Assembly (NCBI GenBank): GCA_025464695.1
Contig: JAODNQ010000221.1
Span: forward strand, 1 to 13,655
Length of the DNA: 13,655 nt
From: Frankiales bacterium
Lineage (GTDB): Bacteria > Actinomycetota > Actinomycetes > Mycobacteriales > SCTD01
Direction: 5' to 3'
The notes beneath the pieces were generated by a model, which saw only the letters and a program-made list of their open reading frames with translations, did not search any database and was not told the DNA's origin. Shown here one piece after another: positions 1 to 7,747 of the stretch. Position 1 is the stretch's first letter. Each line of letters opens with the position of its first letter. The translations under genes and the position numbers were made by a program.

Positions 1-227
1 GACGGTGCGGCCTCGCCCGACCCGGCAGCGGAGGCGGGGTCGACCGGGGCTCCACCGGCGACCGGGACGGCGCCGTCGGCCGCTCCGACGGCCCCGGGAG
101 CGACGTAGGACGAGGCGCCGGCGGCGAAGGCGTCGGGACGGTCGGGCGCCCGGGACGGCGCCAGCACGACGACGACCAGCTGGGCGAGGACGACCGCGGC
201 GAACGGTGCGTAGCGCTTGGCGAGCAC
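1..227 (-). CDS. N-terminal part of a secreted or membrane-anchored protein (cut by left edge)
   Basis: On the minus strand a GTG at 227-225 opens a frame that stays open to the left edge (75 codons visible). An AGGGAG ribosome binding site lies about 6 bases upstream. The visible protein starts with a short basic head (K3, R4), then a hydrophobic run at about residues 6-23 (PFAAVVLAQLVVVVLAP), then a long Ala/Gly/Pro/Ser-rich linker. This is the form of a signal peptide or membrane anchor followed by a disordered spacer. No cysteine follows the hydrophobic run, so it is not an obvious lipoprotein. Similar heads occur on actinobacterial extracellular ligand-binding proteins, but the folded domain lies outside the window and the function cannot be assigned. 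It is divergent from the GGDEF-EAL gene, and an inverted repeat lies about 20 bases upstream of its start. Confidence 0.7.
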   Translation of the reverse strand, partial: MLAKRYAPFAAVVLAQLVVVVLAPSRAPDRPDAFAAGASSYVAPGAVGAADGAVPVAGGAPVDPASAAGSGEAAP

Positions 228-247
228 GCAGGACTCCCTGGAGCGAC

Positions 248-273
248 AGTGACCGGGTGTGGCTCAGGTCACT
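248..273. promoter_or_regulatory. Inverted repeat, candidate operator
   Basis: AGTGACC (248-254) and GGTCACT (267-273) are exact reverse complements separated by 12 bases. The element lies 20 bases upstream of the minus-strand gene starting at 227, so it could overlap its promoter. Read on the minus strand, part of it also fits the loose GTG-N8-CAC pattern of CRP-like regulators. The regulator is unknown. Seven-base arms can arise by chance in GC-rich DNA. Confidence 0.35.
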
Positions 274-376
274 TTCGACGCCGGGCACGCCGGCTCCTGC
301 CTGAGACGGCGACCGGTCTGCACGGACCGTGCAACCAGTGACCGCGCCCGCTCTGGCACCTGCCGCGTGCTCTGTC

Positions 377-392
377 CTGCCCGTCCGGGCAG
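377..392. repeat. Short palindrome CTGCCCG-TC-CGGGCAG
   Basis: Perfect 7-base arms with a 2-base centre. It lies midway between the two divergent genes and could be an operator or a small cruciform. A related imperfect sequence (TGTCTTGCCGGGCA) follows about 20 bases later. No regulator can be assigned, and chance occurrence in GC-rich DNA is possible. Confidence 0.25.
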
Positions 393-487
393 TCCGGCCT
401 GTCTTGCCGGGCACAGCACGATGCCCCCCCTAGTGTGCGCGTCGACAGGGCCACGGAGGGCTCTGCCGACGCGACAAGGGGGCTGAC

Positions 488-511
488 ATGGCGTTCATCC
501 GCGACTGGTGA
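488..511 (+). CDS. Possible seven-residue leader peptide MAFIRDW
   Basis: An ATG at 488 is preceded by AAGGGGG (476-482) five bases upstream, a plausible ribosome binding site. The frame encodes MAFIRDW and stops with TGA at 509-511. The stop overlaps a GTG at 508-510 as GTGA, the same coupling geometry used at all real junctions in this window. The GTG opens the frame that runs, without a stop, into the GGDEF-EAL protein. All seven codons end in G or C. It could be a real leader peptide, the head of a small gene broken by a one-base frameshift, or chance. It has no composition suggesting amino-acid attenuation. Confidence 0.25.
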   Translation: MAFIRDW

Positions 512-735
512 TCGACAGCGTGAGCAGGAGCCACGGGGAGCTCGAGCGGTTGCCGCCGCTCGACCCGTGGCTCTTCTCGTCTGCCTCCTCCCCGATCGGC
601 GGGGACCGCCCCGGCCTGAAGGTGCCGGGGCCAGGTTCACCCGTACGGAGCAGCCCCGGTGCACGAACCCTTCAGGGAGGGCCGACACGGGACGAAGCAG
701 ACTGCGCACGACACCCCCTTGACCCGGAGGCTCCC

Positions 736-3075
736 TTGCCGCCCCGCCCGAGCACGACGACCCCGCTGAGCCGGTTGCTCGCGGTCGTCGACGCGGCGGC
801 CGTGCTGGTCCTGCTCGTCACCGTGCCCCTGCTGCCCGGCGCCGACGTGCCGCTCGCGCACGTCGCGGCCGCTGCCGCCGTCCTGCTGCTCGGACGCTCC
901 GTCCGCATCCCGCTGCGCCTCGGCGAGCGCCGCGTCCTGGTCTACGCCTACGCCGAGGGCTCGATCGCGCTGGCCCTGGTGCTCGCGGGGCCGCTCTGGC
1001 TGCCCGTGCTCGTCGGCCTCGTCTCGCTCGCGATCCAGCTGCCGCGCCGGCTGCCCCTGTTCCGCGCCGCCTACAACGTCTCGGCGCTGGTCGTGCCGTG
1101 CGCCGCCGGCAGCCTCGTCTACGGCGCCGTGACCCGCGGGCACGACGGCCTCGGGCACCTCGCGCTGGCCCTGGTGCTCGCGGCGCCCGCCATCACCCTG
1201 CTGAACCTGCTGGCGATCAGCGCCGTCGTCGCGGCGGCCCACGGCGAGCCGCTGCTGGCGCCCGTGCGGCAGGACGTCGTCACCGAGCTCGGCGGCCTCG
1301 CCCTCCAGCTCGGGCTGACGGTCGGGCTGGTCGCCTGCTGGCGCGGGGAGCAGTACGTCGGCGCGCTGCTGCTGCCCTTCGTCGCCGCGGTGGCGGTCCC
1401 GCAGCTGCTGCGCCGCCTCGACGTCGTGACCGAGCGCGACGCCCTCAGCCGGCTCGAGCAGGCCAGCCGCAACGTGCGCACGCTCGACCTCGACGAGGCC
1501 GCCGCCGAGCTGCTGACCCGCGCCGAGGCCCTGTTCGGCGTCCGGCAGGCCCAGATCGTGGTGGACGACGGCTGCGGGGCTCCCGACGTCCGGACGCTCA
1601 GCGGCCCGCCCGTGCAGGACGGCGGGCCCGAGCACCGGCTGGTGCGCACTCTCGTCGAGGAGGACCCTCGGGTCGAGCTGGTGCTCGTCCTGCCCCGCGC
1701 CCCGCAGCTGTCCGAGGCCGAGCAGCAGGTCCTGTCGACCTTCGTCGCGAGCGCGTCGACCGCGGTCCAGCACTGCCTCGCCTACGAGCGCCAGGCCCGC
1801 GCCGCCCGCACGGACACGCTGACCGGCCTGGGGAACCGGCTGGCGCTGCAGGAGGAGGTCGCCGCGGCGACCGCGCCCTACGCCCTGCTGCTGCTCGACC
1901 TCGACCGGTTCACCCAGGTCAACGAGACGCTCGGCTACGCCGTGGGCGACCGCCTGCTGCAGGAGGTCGGGGCCCGCCTGCGCCTGCTGCTGCGGGGCGA
2001 GGACAGCGCGGTGCGGCTGGGCAGCGACGAGTTCGTCCTGCACCTGGCCGGGCTGCCCGGCGAGCGGGCCCCCGAGGTCGCCCGCCGACGCGCCGCGCAG
2101 CTGCTGGCGGCGCTGCAGCGGCCCCTGGTGCTCGACGGCATGGAGCTCCCGGTCGAGGCGTGCGTCGGGGTGGCGACGGGGGCCGCGGGCGACGGCGTCG
2201 ACGAGGTGCTGCGGCGGGCCGACGTCGCGCTGAACCGCGCGAAGTCGGTGCGCAACGCCGTCGTCGTCCACGAGCCCGCCCACGACGAGGGCGCGGGGAG
2301 CCTGCGCCTGCTCGGGCAGCTGCGGGCCGCCCTGCGGCAGGGCGAGCTGGAGGTGCACCACCAGCCGGTGTTCGACCTGTCGACCGGCGCGCTCGTGTCG
2401 ACCGAGGCCCTGGTGCGCTGGCGGCACCCGGAGGAGGGCCTGCTGATGCCGGGCGCCTTCATCCCCGCCGTCGAGCAGACCGCACTCGTCCTGCCGCTCA
2501 CCCTGCACGTCCTCGAGGCGGCGGTCCGCCAGACCGTGCGGTGGGGCACCGACGTCGTCCCGGGCCTGGCCGTCGCCGTGAACGTGAGCCCCCGCTGCCT
2601 CGTCGCCCCGGACTTCGCCCACCAGGTGCTGGTGCTGCTGTCCGAGCTGGGCCTGCCGGCCGAGCGGCTGACCCTCGAGATCACCGAGACGCTGGCCCTC
2701 GCCGACCTCGACGTCGTCGACCGGACCCTGGACCGGCTGCGCGACGCCGGCGTGCAGCTGTCGCTCGACGACTTCGGCACCGGGTACTCGAGCATGCGCG
2801 CCCTCAGCCGGCTGCCGGTGCACGAGGTGAAGGTGGACCGGCAGTTCGTGGCCGGCGCCGTCCGCTCCCCCGGCGACCGCGCCATCATCGAGGCCACCGT
2901 CATCCTCGCCCACGGCCTCGGGCTCACCGTCGTGGCCGAGGGGATCGAGACAGCGGAGCAGCACGCGCTCGTCCGCGCCCTGGGGTGCGACCGGGCGCAG
3001 GGCTACCTGCTCGGCCGTCCCGGGCCCGCCGCCGCACTGACCGCCCACCTGCTCCCCCGGCAGCGGGGCCACTGA
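736..3075 (+). CDS. Membrane-anchored GGDEF-EAL cyclic-di-GMP signalling protein
   Basis: A 779-residue bifunctional cyclic-di-GMP protein. TTG at 736 is preferred as start because GGAGG (726-730) sits five bases upstream and third-position bias starts here. An upstream in-frame GTG at 508 would add 76 residues of mostly non-coding character. Residues about 12-235 are several hydrophobic helices (an unnamed membrane sensor region), and about 240-350 looks GAF-like. The cyclase domain starts at TDTLTGLGN (359) and has a GSDEF active-site loop (429-433), where the second glycine of GGDEF is serine. An inhibitory-site RxxD (RGED) lies five residues before it. The phosphodiesterase domain appears complete: EAL (557-559), NVS, EITE, DDFGTG (678-683), KVDR, EGIE (735-738) and QGY. 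Phosphodiesterase activity is therefore likely; cyclase activity is uncertain. The hybrid kinase follows 105 bases downstream. Confidence 0.93.
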   Translation: MPPRPSTTTPLSRLLAVVDAAAVLVLLVTVPLLPGADVPLAHVAAAAAVLLLGRSVRIPLRLGERRVLVYAYAEGSIALALVLAGPLWLPVLVGLVSLAIQLPRRLPLFRAAYNVSALVVPCAAGSLVYGAVTRGHDGLGHLALALVLAAPAITLLNLLAISAVVAAAHGEPLLAPVRQDVVTELGGLALQLGLTVGLVACWRGEQYVGALLLPFVAAVAVPQLLRRLDVVTERDALSRLEQASRNVRTLDLDEAAAELLTRAEALFGVRQAQIVVDDGCGAPDVRTLSGPPVQDGGPEHRLVRTLVEEDPRVELVLVLPRAPQLSEAEQQVLSTFVASASTAVQHCLAYERQARAARTDTLTGLGNRLALQEEVAAATAPYALLLLDLDRFTQVNETLGYAVGDRLLQEVGARLRLLLRGEDSAVRLGSDEFVLHLAGLPGERAPEVARRRAAQLLAALQRPLVLDGMELPVEACVGVATGAAGDGVDEVLRRADVALNRAKSVRNAVVVHEPAHDEGAGSLRLLGQLRAALRQGELEVHHQPVFDLSTGALVSTEALVRWRHPEEGLLMPGAFIPAVEQTALVLPLTLHVLEAAVRQTVRWGTDVVPGLAVAVNVSPRCLVAPDFAHQVLVLLSELGLPAERLTLEITETLALADLDVVDRTLDRLRDAGVQLSLDDFGTGYSSMRALSRLPVHEVKVDRQFVAGAVRSPGDRAIIEATVILAHGLGLTVVAEGIETAEQHALVRALGCDRAQGYLLGRPGPAAALTAHLLPRQRGH

Positions 3076-3180
3076 GCCGCTCGTCCCGACGTGCCCGACC
3101 ACCCGTAACGGCCATACCGCACGGACCGGTCGCCCTGACAGGCTGGTGCGGTCGACCCCGCCCCGTCGCCCGGAGGACCC

Positions 3181-5424
3181 GTGCAGGACAGCACCGCGCT
3201 CCTGTCGGCCCTCGACCTGTCGCCGGCCGGGCTCGGCGCCGTCGAGGACGGGCGCTGGACCGCGGTGAACACCGCGCTCTGCGCCCTGCTCGGCCGCTGC
3301 CCCGAGACGCTCGTCGGCGCCCGCGTCGCCGACACGCTGGACCTGGTCGGCCTGCCCGACGACGTCGTCGGGCGGCGCAACGGCTGCCTGCCGGACGGCC
3401 GGCTGGTCGTCCTCGACGTCCTCGTGCGCGCGACGGCGTCGGGGCAGGCGGTCCGGGCGGAGTCCCCCGGGGCCGCGGGCCCGCTGCAGCAGCACCGGCA
3501 GACGCAGGAGCTGGTCGACAGCACCGAGACGCTGCTGTTCGTCAAGGACGCCGCCCTGGCCTACCAGCAGGTGAACGCCGCGTTCGCCCGGCTGGTGGGC
3601 CGCACCCCCGACCAGTGCCGCGGCCTGACCGACCACGAGCTGTTCCCGCGCAGCATCGCCGACGTCTACCGGGCCAACGACGCCGCGGTCCTGGCCAGCG
3701 GCGAGCGCCAGGAGCAGCTGGTCGGCGTGCCCGACCCCGACCGCGGCATGCGCACCTACCGGGCCACGAAGCGGCCCCTGCTCGACGCCGACGGCCGGGT
3801 CTGGGGCATCGCCGGGGTCGGCACGGACCTCACCGAGGAGACGCGCTCGCGGGAGGCGCTGCAGCAGCTCAACCGCGACCTCGTCGAGGCCCGCGACGAG
3901 GCCCAGCGGCACAGCGCGCTCACCGACGCCGTCCTCGACACCGTCGGGCTGGGGGTGGTGGCGTGCGACGCCGAGGGCCGCCTGACCATGTTCAACTCGG
4001 CTGCCCGCGCCTGGCACGGCGCCCCCGCCGAGGCCGGGCTCGACGCCGGCGCCTGGGCCGGCCGCTACGCCCTGTACGCCGAGGACGGCACGACCCCGCT
4101 CTCCCAGGCCGAGGTCCCGCTGTTCCGCGCCCTCGTCGAGGGGCGGGTCGACGGGGCCGTCATGACGATCGCGCCGCACGGGCTCTCGCCCCGCACCGTC
4201 GAGGCCGACGGGAGGGCGATGCGCGACGCCGCGGGCCGGCCCCTGGGCGCCGTCGTCGCGATGCACGACACGACCGAGCAGCGCGCCCGGGCGGCCGAGC
4301 TGGTGCAGGCGCGCGACCAGGCGCTCGCCGCCGTCCGCGCGAAGTCGGCCTTCCTGGCCGCCGTCAGCCACGAGGTGCGGACGCCGCTGTACGGGATGCT
4401 CGGCATGCTCGAGGTGATGCTCGGCGACGTCCTCGGCCCCGCGCAGCGCGAGCGCGCCGACGTCGCCCTGCGGTCCGGCCGCACGCTGCTCGCGCTGCTG
4501 GACGACGTGCTCGACCTGAGCAAGGCCGAGGCCGCTCCCCTGACGCTGCGCCCCCGCCCGGTCGACCCCGTCGCCCTCCTCGGCGACGTGGTCGACGCCA
4601 GCCGCGGGGCGGCCGCCGTCAAGGGCCTCGACGTGGCCCTCGTGGTGGAGCCGGGCGTCCCGGCCGGGGTCAGCCTCGACCCCGACCGGCTGCGGCAGGT
4701 GCTGCTGAACCTGGTCGGCAACGCGGTCAAGTTCACCGCCTCGGGGCGCGTCCGGGTCCGGCTCGCGACCGACGGTCCCGACCGGCTGCGGGTCGACGTC
4801 GCCGACACCGGCCCGGGTATCGCCGCCGAGGACGAGGCCGGCCTGTTCACGCCGTTCGAGCAGGGCGTCGCCGGCAGGTCGCAGGGCGGCACGGGGCTCG
4901 GCCTGGCCCTGTCGCAGCAGCTGGTCGCGCTGATGGGCGGGACCCTCGGCGTGCAGAGCACCGTGCAGGGCAGCACCTTCTCCGTGCTCCTGCCCGCCCC
5001 CGCCGTCGCCCCGCCCGTGCGCGCCGTGCCCTCGGCGCCCGTGCGCCCCGGGGGGCCGCGCAAGGTGCTGCTCGTCGACGACAGCGAGGTCAACCGCCTG
5101 GTCGGGCAGTCGCTGCTGGAGCAGCTGGGGGCCGACGTCGAGGTCGCGGCCGGGGGCGACGAGGCGGTCGCCGCGGTCCGTGCCCGCCCCTACGACCTCG
5201 TGCTCATGGACCGCCAGATGCCGGGCACCGACGGGCTCGCCGCGACCCGGCTGCTGCGGGCCCTGCCCCACGGCCGCGACGTCCACGTGGTCGCCCTGAC
5301 CGCGGGCGGGGAGGACCAGCGGCAGGAGTGCCTGGACGCAGGCATGGACGACTTCCTCACCAAGCCGGTCGACCTCGCGCGGCTCGGCGCGCTGCTGGCC
5401 GCCCTGCCGGAGCGCCGCCCGTGA
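3181..5424 (+). CDS. Multi-PAS hybrid sensor histidine kinase with C-terminal receiver
   Basis: 747 residues, GTG start at 3181 with GGAGGA at 3172-3177. There is no signal peptide or clear membrane helix, so it is probably cytoplasmic. Order: a weak PAS-like segment (about 10-75), a PAS domain (about 108-220), a second clear PAS (about 247-370), then the HisKA dimerisation helix with SHEVRTPL (phospho-acceptor His397). The HATPase domain follows (N514 in LVGNAVKFT; DTGPGI from D542; GTGLGLA from 570), then a receiver domain (D633/D634, phospho-acceptor Asp677 in LMDRQMPG, Thr707, Lys728). All catalytic landmarks are present. Hybrid kinases usually pass phosphate on to an HPt protein; none is encoded in this window. 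It sits between a cyclic-di-GMP protein and a coupled methyltransferase, but the input signal and output partner cannot be deduced. Confidence 0.93.
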   Translation: MQDSTALLSALDLSPAGLGAVEDGRWTAVNTALCALLGRCPETLVGARVADTLDLVGLPDDVVGRRNGCLPDGRLVVLDVLVRATASGQAVRAESPGAAGPLQQHRQTQELVDSTETLLFVKDAALAYQQVNAAFARLVGRTPDQCRGLTDHELFPRSIADVYRANDAAVLASGERQEQLVGVPDPDRGMRTYRATKRPLLDADGRVWGIAGVGTDLTEETRSREALQQLNRDLVEARDEAQRHSALTDAVLDTVGLGVVACDAEGRLTMFNSAARAWHGAPAEAGLDAGAWAGRYALYAEDGTTPLSQAEVPLFRALVEGRVDGAVMTIAPHGLSPRTVEADGRAMRDAAGRPLGAVVAMHDTTEQRARAAELVQARDQALAAVRAKSAFLAAVSHEVRTPLYGMLGMLEVMLGDVLGPAQRERADVALRSGRTLLALLDDVLDLSKAEAAPLTLRPRPVDPVALLGDVVDASRGAAAVKGLDVALVVEPGVPAGVSLDPDRLRQVLLNLVGNAVKFTASGRVRVRLATDGPDRLRVDVADTGPGIAAEDEAGLFTPFEQGVAGRSQGGTGLGLALSQQLVALMGGTLGVQSTVQGSTFSVLLPAPAVAPPVRAVPSAPVRPGGPRKVLLVDDSEVNRLVGQSLLEQLGADVEVAAGGDEAVAAVRARPYDLVLMDRQMPGTDGLAATRLLRALPHGRDVHVVALTAGGEDQRQECLDAGMDDFLTKPVDLARLGALLAALPERRP

Positions 5425-6140
5425 GCGCCCGGATCTCCGAGCTCGACTGGCAGCCGACCCGGATCGGCGAGATCAGCCTGCGACGGCGCACCGACCCCGT
5501 CACGGGCGCCGAGGTGCACGAGGTGCTGCTCGGCGAGGAGTACCTCATGTCGAGCCTGTTCACTGTCGCGGAGGTCGCCCTGGCCGACCTCGGGCTGGCC
5601 GCCGCGACCGGCGACGCCCTCGACGTCGTCGTCGGGGGGCTCGGCCTCGGCTGGACCGCGCGGGCGGCCCTGGCCGACCCCCGCGTGCGCCGCCTCGACG
5701 TCGTCGAGGCGCTGCAGCCGGTCATCGGCTGGCACGAGCGGGGCCTGCTGCCGCACGCGGAGGAGCTGACCGGCGACCCCCGGACCACCCTGGTCGAGGG
5801 CGACTTCTTCGCCCTCGCCCTCGGCGACGCCCCGTTCGCCCCGGCCGGGCCCGCCGCCTACGACGCCGTGCTGCTGGACGTCGACCACTCCCCCCGCAAC
5901 GTGCTCGACCCGAGCCACGCCGCGCTGTACGACGTCGTCGGGCTGCGCCGGCTCGCGGCCAAGCTGCGTCCCGGCGGGGTGTTCGCGCTGTGGTCGGACG
6001 ACCCGCCCGACGACGTGTTCTCGGCCGCGCTCGCCGAGGTGTTCGCGACCTCCGCCGCCACGGTCGTGCCCTTCCCGAACCCCTACACGGGCGGCGAGTC
6101 GCGCAACACCGTGTACGTCGCCACGCGCGAGTTCACGTAG
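5421..6140 (+). CDS. Spermidine-synthase-like SAM-dependent methyltransferase
   Basis: 239 residues. GTG at 5421 overlaps the TGA of the histidine kinase (GTGA), so it is translationally coupled to it. The fold is class I SAM-binding: the glycine-rich loop VVVGGLGLG (G72-G77), an acidic residue at the end of strand 2 (VVEALQP, E96), VEGDFF with D128 as a likely adenine-side residue, and LLDVDHSP (D153/D155) at strand 4. The layout and length match spermidine-synthase-like proteins, which often lack aminopropyltransferase activity; I see no sequence proof that it makes polyamines. The substrate is unknown. The close coupling to the kinase is inferred to reflect a shared operon rather than a known pathway. 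Confidence 0.8.
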   Translation: MSARISELDWQPTRIGEISLRRRTDPVTGAEVHEVLLGEEYLMSSLFTVAEVALADLGLAAATGDALDVVVGGLGLGWTARAALADPRVRRLDVVEALQPVIGWHERGLLPHAEELTGDPRTTLVEGDFFALALGDAPFAPAGPAAYDAVLLDVDHSPRNVLDPSHAALYDVVGLRRLAAKLRPGGVFALWSDDPPDDVFSAALAEVFATSAATVVPFPNPYTGGESRNTVYVATREFT

Positions 6141-6193
6141 CCGCAACACCGGCGACGCAGCCGGGACACTCCTCCCGCGTCTACTGGTCGGGA

Positions 6194-6210
6194 CCCGCCA
6201 CCACGGCGGG
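6194..6210. terminator. Small hairpin after the signalling operon
   Basis: CCCGCC (6194-6199) and GGCGGG (6205-6210) form a perfect 6-bp stem with a five-base loop. It lies 54 bases after the methyltransferase stop and just before the riboswitch. It may end the upstream transcript or simply belong to the riboswitch leader. The stem is short and has no T-run. The rest of the 72-base gap shows no convincing promoter. Confidence 0.3.
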
Positions 6211-6212
6211 GC

Positions 6213-6331
6213 GCGCCTAGGGTTCCGCCGCACCGCTCCCCCTCCTCGGAGGGGCGGCGCGGGCTGGTCCGAGAGGTGCAGGCGCCCGGTCCTCCGGGCG
6301 TTCCACGGCGGGACAAAAGCCCGGGAGGCAC
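6213..6331 (+). ncRNA. Guanidine-I riboswitch (ykkC class)
   Basis: Three hallmark conserved blocks of the ykkC/guanidine-I aptamer occur in order and spacing: TAGGGTTCCG (6218-6227), CTGGTCCGAGAG (6264-6275) and CACGGCGGGACAAAAGCCC (6304-6322) followed by GGGAGG. P1 can form from GCCT (6215-6218) and AGGC (6326-6329). P2 is a long GC stem across about 6225-6262, and P3 is a perfect 7-bp hairpin (6283-6289 with 6294-6300, loop TCCT). The class is known to sense guanidinium and usually turns genes on. The gene cluster immediately downstream matches the guanidine degradation genes commonly under this riboswitch. How it controls expression here, by termination or by hiding the ribosome binding site, is not settled. 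Confidence 0.95.
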
Positions 6332-6364
6332 GGCCGTCGTCGGCATGCCCGTCGACCCGTCCCC

Positions 6365-6370
6365 GGAGAG
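6365..6370 (+). promoter_or_regulatory. Ribosome binding site deciding the start of the first guanidine gene
   Basis: GGAGAG ends seven bases before GTG 6378. The alternative ATG at 6345 has its nearest GGGAGG 16 bases upstream, inside the aptamer, which is too far and structurally engaged. The 8 bases GCCGCCCC (6370-6377) between this site and the GTG are an exact complement of GGGGCGGC (6251-6258) in the riboswitch P2 stem, a possible switching pair. Confidence 0.6.
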
Positions 6371-6377
6371 CCGCCCC

Positions 6378-7121
6378 GTGGATCCCCTGCTGTCCGCCGT
6401 CCCCCCGCCCGTCCCCCTGCTGGGTGCCGCGCCCGCCCTGCTCACGACCGTCGTCCCCGGCGGCGCCGCCCGCTCGCTGCTCCTGCGCCGCGGCGAGCGG
6501 CTGCTGCTCGAGGCCCTCGCCGACGGCGCCAGCGCGTCGCTGCTGCTCTACGCGGCCGCGCGGCCGTCCGAGCGGCTGTGCGTGCCGGACACCCTCAAGG
6601 CGCAGATGTCGGCCGTGGTCCGGCCGCCCATGGTGCTCATGAGCGACGCCGGCCGCGCCCTGGTGTCCGTCGTCGCCGCCACCTCCGACCGGCACGACGC
6701 CCTCTGCGGCCACAGCACCGACGCGCACGTGGCCCGGCACGGCGCCACCTCCTACGCGACCGACCGCAACGCCTGGCGGCAGTCGGCCCGACGGCTGCTG
6801 CTCGACGAGCTGGCCGGGCACGGGATGGGTGAGCGCGACCTGCACGCGACGGTGAACCTGTTCAGCCGCGTCGACCCCGCGGGCGACGAGCGCGGCAGCC
6901 TGACCTGGAGCGGCTCCGGCCGGGGCGGGGACGTCGTCGAGCTGCGCGCCGAGCAGGACGTCCTCGTGGTGCTCGCCACCTGCCCGCACCCGCTCGACCC
7001 CGCCTGGGACCCCGCCCCGCTGCGGCTGACGGTGACGGCGGGCGACCCGCCCGGGCCCGACGACCCGAGCGTGCTGTTCCGGGCCGAGTCCGCGCGCGCC
7101 CTGGTCGAGGCGTCCCGGTGA
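6378..7121 (+). CDS. cgdA: DUF1989 protein, urea-carboxylase-associated protein 1 / carboxyguanidine deiminase subunit
   Basis: 247 residues, close to the usual size for UAAP1. First gene after the guanidine-I riboswitch. The family, long annotated as urea-carboxylase-associated protein, has been shown to act with its partner as a two-subunit carboxyguanidine deiminase that turns carboxyguanidine into allophanate and ammonia. Seen here: a central CGH motif (110-112) in [17 protein letters not shown], then a conserved block HATVNLF, then [17 protein letters not shown], shared almost word for word with the next gene. It overlaps that gene by GTGA, fitting a stoichiometric complex. No signal peptide, so cytoplasmic. 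Assignment to the family is firm; which subunit letter applies (A or B) follows usage from memory. Confidence 0.88.
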   Translation: MDPLLSAVPPPVPLLGAAPALLTTVVPGGAARSLLLRRGERLLLEALADGASASLLLYAAARPSERLCVPDTLKAQMSAVVRPPMVLMSDAGRALVSVVAATSDRHDALCGHSTDAHVARHGATSYATDRNAWRQSARRLLLDELAGHGMGERDLHATVNLFSRVDPAGDERGSLTWSGSGRGGDVVELRAEQDVLVVLATCPHPLDPAWDPAPLRLTVTAGDPPGPDDPSVLFRAESARALVEASR

Positions 7122-7747
7122 GCGCGCCGACGTCCGACGCGACGGCGCTCTTCGACGTGACGGTCCAGCCGGGCGACGGGTGGACCGGGCTGCTGCCCGC
7201 CGGCTCCCGGTTCCGCATCGTCGACCTGCACGGCAACCAGGCCGTCGACACCCTCTTCTACGACGCCGCCGACCCCGCCAACCGCTACAGCGCGGTCGAC
7301 ACCGTGCGGGAGCAGGGCGCGGCGTACCTGACCACCGGCTCGGTGCTGCTGACGCAGCGGTGCGACCCGCTCCTGACGATCGTCGACGACACCTGCGGCC
7401 GGCACGACACCGTGGGCGGGGCGTGCGCCCGCGAGAGCAACGTCGTCCGCTACGGCGAGCACACCCGGCACCAGCACGCCTGCAGGACGACGTTCGTCCG
7501 GCAGGTGCAGGCGTGGCCCGGCCTGTCTCCGGCGGACCTGACCCACAACGTGAACTTCTTCATGAACGTGCCGCTGACCGCGGACGGGGGACTGACCTTC
7601 GAGGACGGCGTCTCGGCACCGGGCAAGCACGTCGAGCTCCGCGCCGAGCGCGACGTCCTGGTGGTCATCAGCAACTGCCCCCAGCTCAACAACCCCTGCA
7701 ACGGCTACGACCCCACCCCGGTCCAGCTGCTCGGGTGGTCCGCGTGA
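7118..7747 (+). CDS. cgdB: DUF1989 protein, urea-carboxylase-associated protein 2 / carboxyguanidine deiminase subunit
   Basis: 209 residues, GTG start inside the stop of the preceding gene. Hallmarks of the family are visible: [13 protein letters not shown] (36-48), CGRHD (93-97), a Cys/His-rich stretch ending in HQHAC (C122), [12 protein letters not shown], and [18 protein letters not shown]. The Cys and His residues are candidate metal or catalytic positions, but the sequence alone does not prove which. It is a paralogue of the upstream protein, expected to pair with it to hydrolyse carboxyguanidine to allophanate. Its stop overlaps the carboxylase start by GTGA, so the deiminase and carboxylase are made together. 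Confidence 0.9.
   Translation: MSAPTSDATALFDVTVQPGDGWTGLLPAGSRFRIVDLHGNQAVDTLFYDAADPANRYSAVDTVREQGAAYLTTGSVLLTQRCDPLLTIVDDTCGRHDTVGGACARESNVVRYGEHTRHQHACRTTFVRQVQAWPGLSPADLTHNVNFFMNVPLTADGGLTFEDGVSAPGKHVELRAERDVLVVISNCPQLNNPCNGYDPTPVQLLGWSA

Larger units (their letters stand above)
228..735. other. 508-bp intergenic region between divergent genes
   Basis: No long convincing gene is seen here. The stretch holds an interrupted inverted repeat (248-273), a near-perfect short palindrome (377-392), a possible weak -10 element TAGTGT at 431-436 without a well-spaced -35, a seven-codon ORF at 488-511, and a stretch at about 508-633 with coding-like third positions. From about 634 to 735 the third-position bias collapses, which suggests true non-coding leader just before the TTG start of the GGDEF-EAL gene. 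I looked for cyclic-di-GMP riboswitch signatures and saw none. Confidence 0.6.

Noticed and set aside
512..735. Cyclic-di-GMP riboswitch upstream of the GGDEF-EAL gene
   Set aside because: None of the conserved GEMM blocks could be found by eye in this leader.
637..5286. 1549-codon open frame on the minus strand
   Set aside because: It lies opposite the GGDEF-EAL and kinase genes, whose domains and motifs are unmistakable. The translated product is low-complexity Gly/Arg/Gln/Asp sequence without any motif; long shadows are expected at this GC content.
1098..5420. Long in-frame plus-strand extension upstream of the methyltransferase
   Set aside because: Only the part from GTG 5421 has real protein character; upstream it is an Arg/Pro/Ala-rich shadow of the two signalling genes.
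6345..6377. ATG at 6345 as start of the first guanidine gene
   Set aside because: It is in frame but has no properly spaced ribosome binding site, whereas GTG 6378 has GGAGAG seven bases upstream and gives the usual family length.
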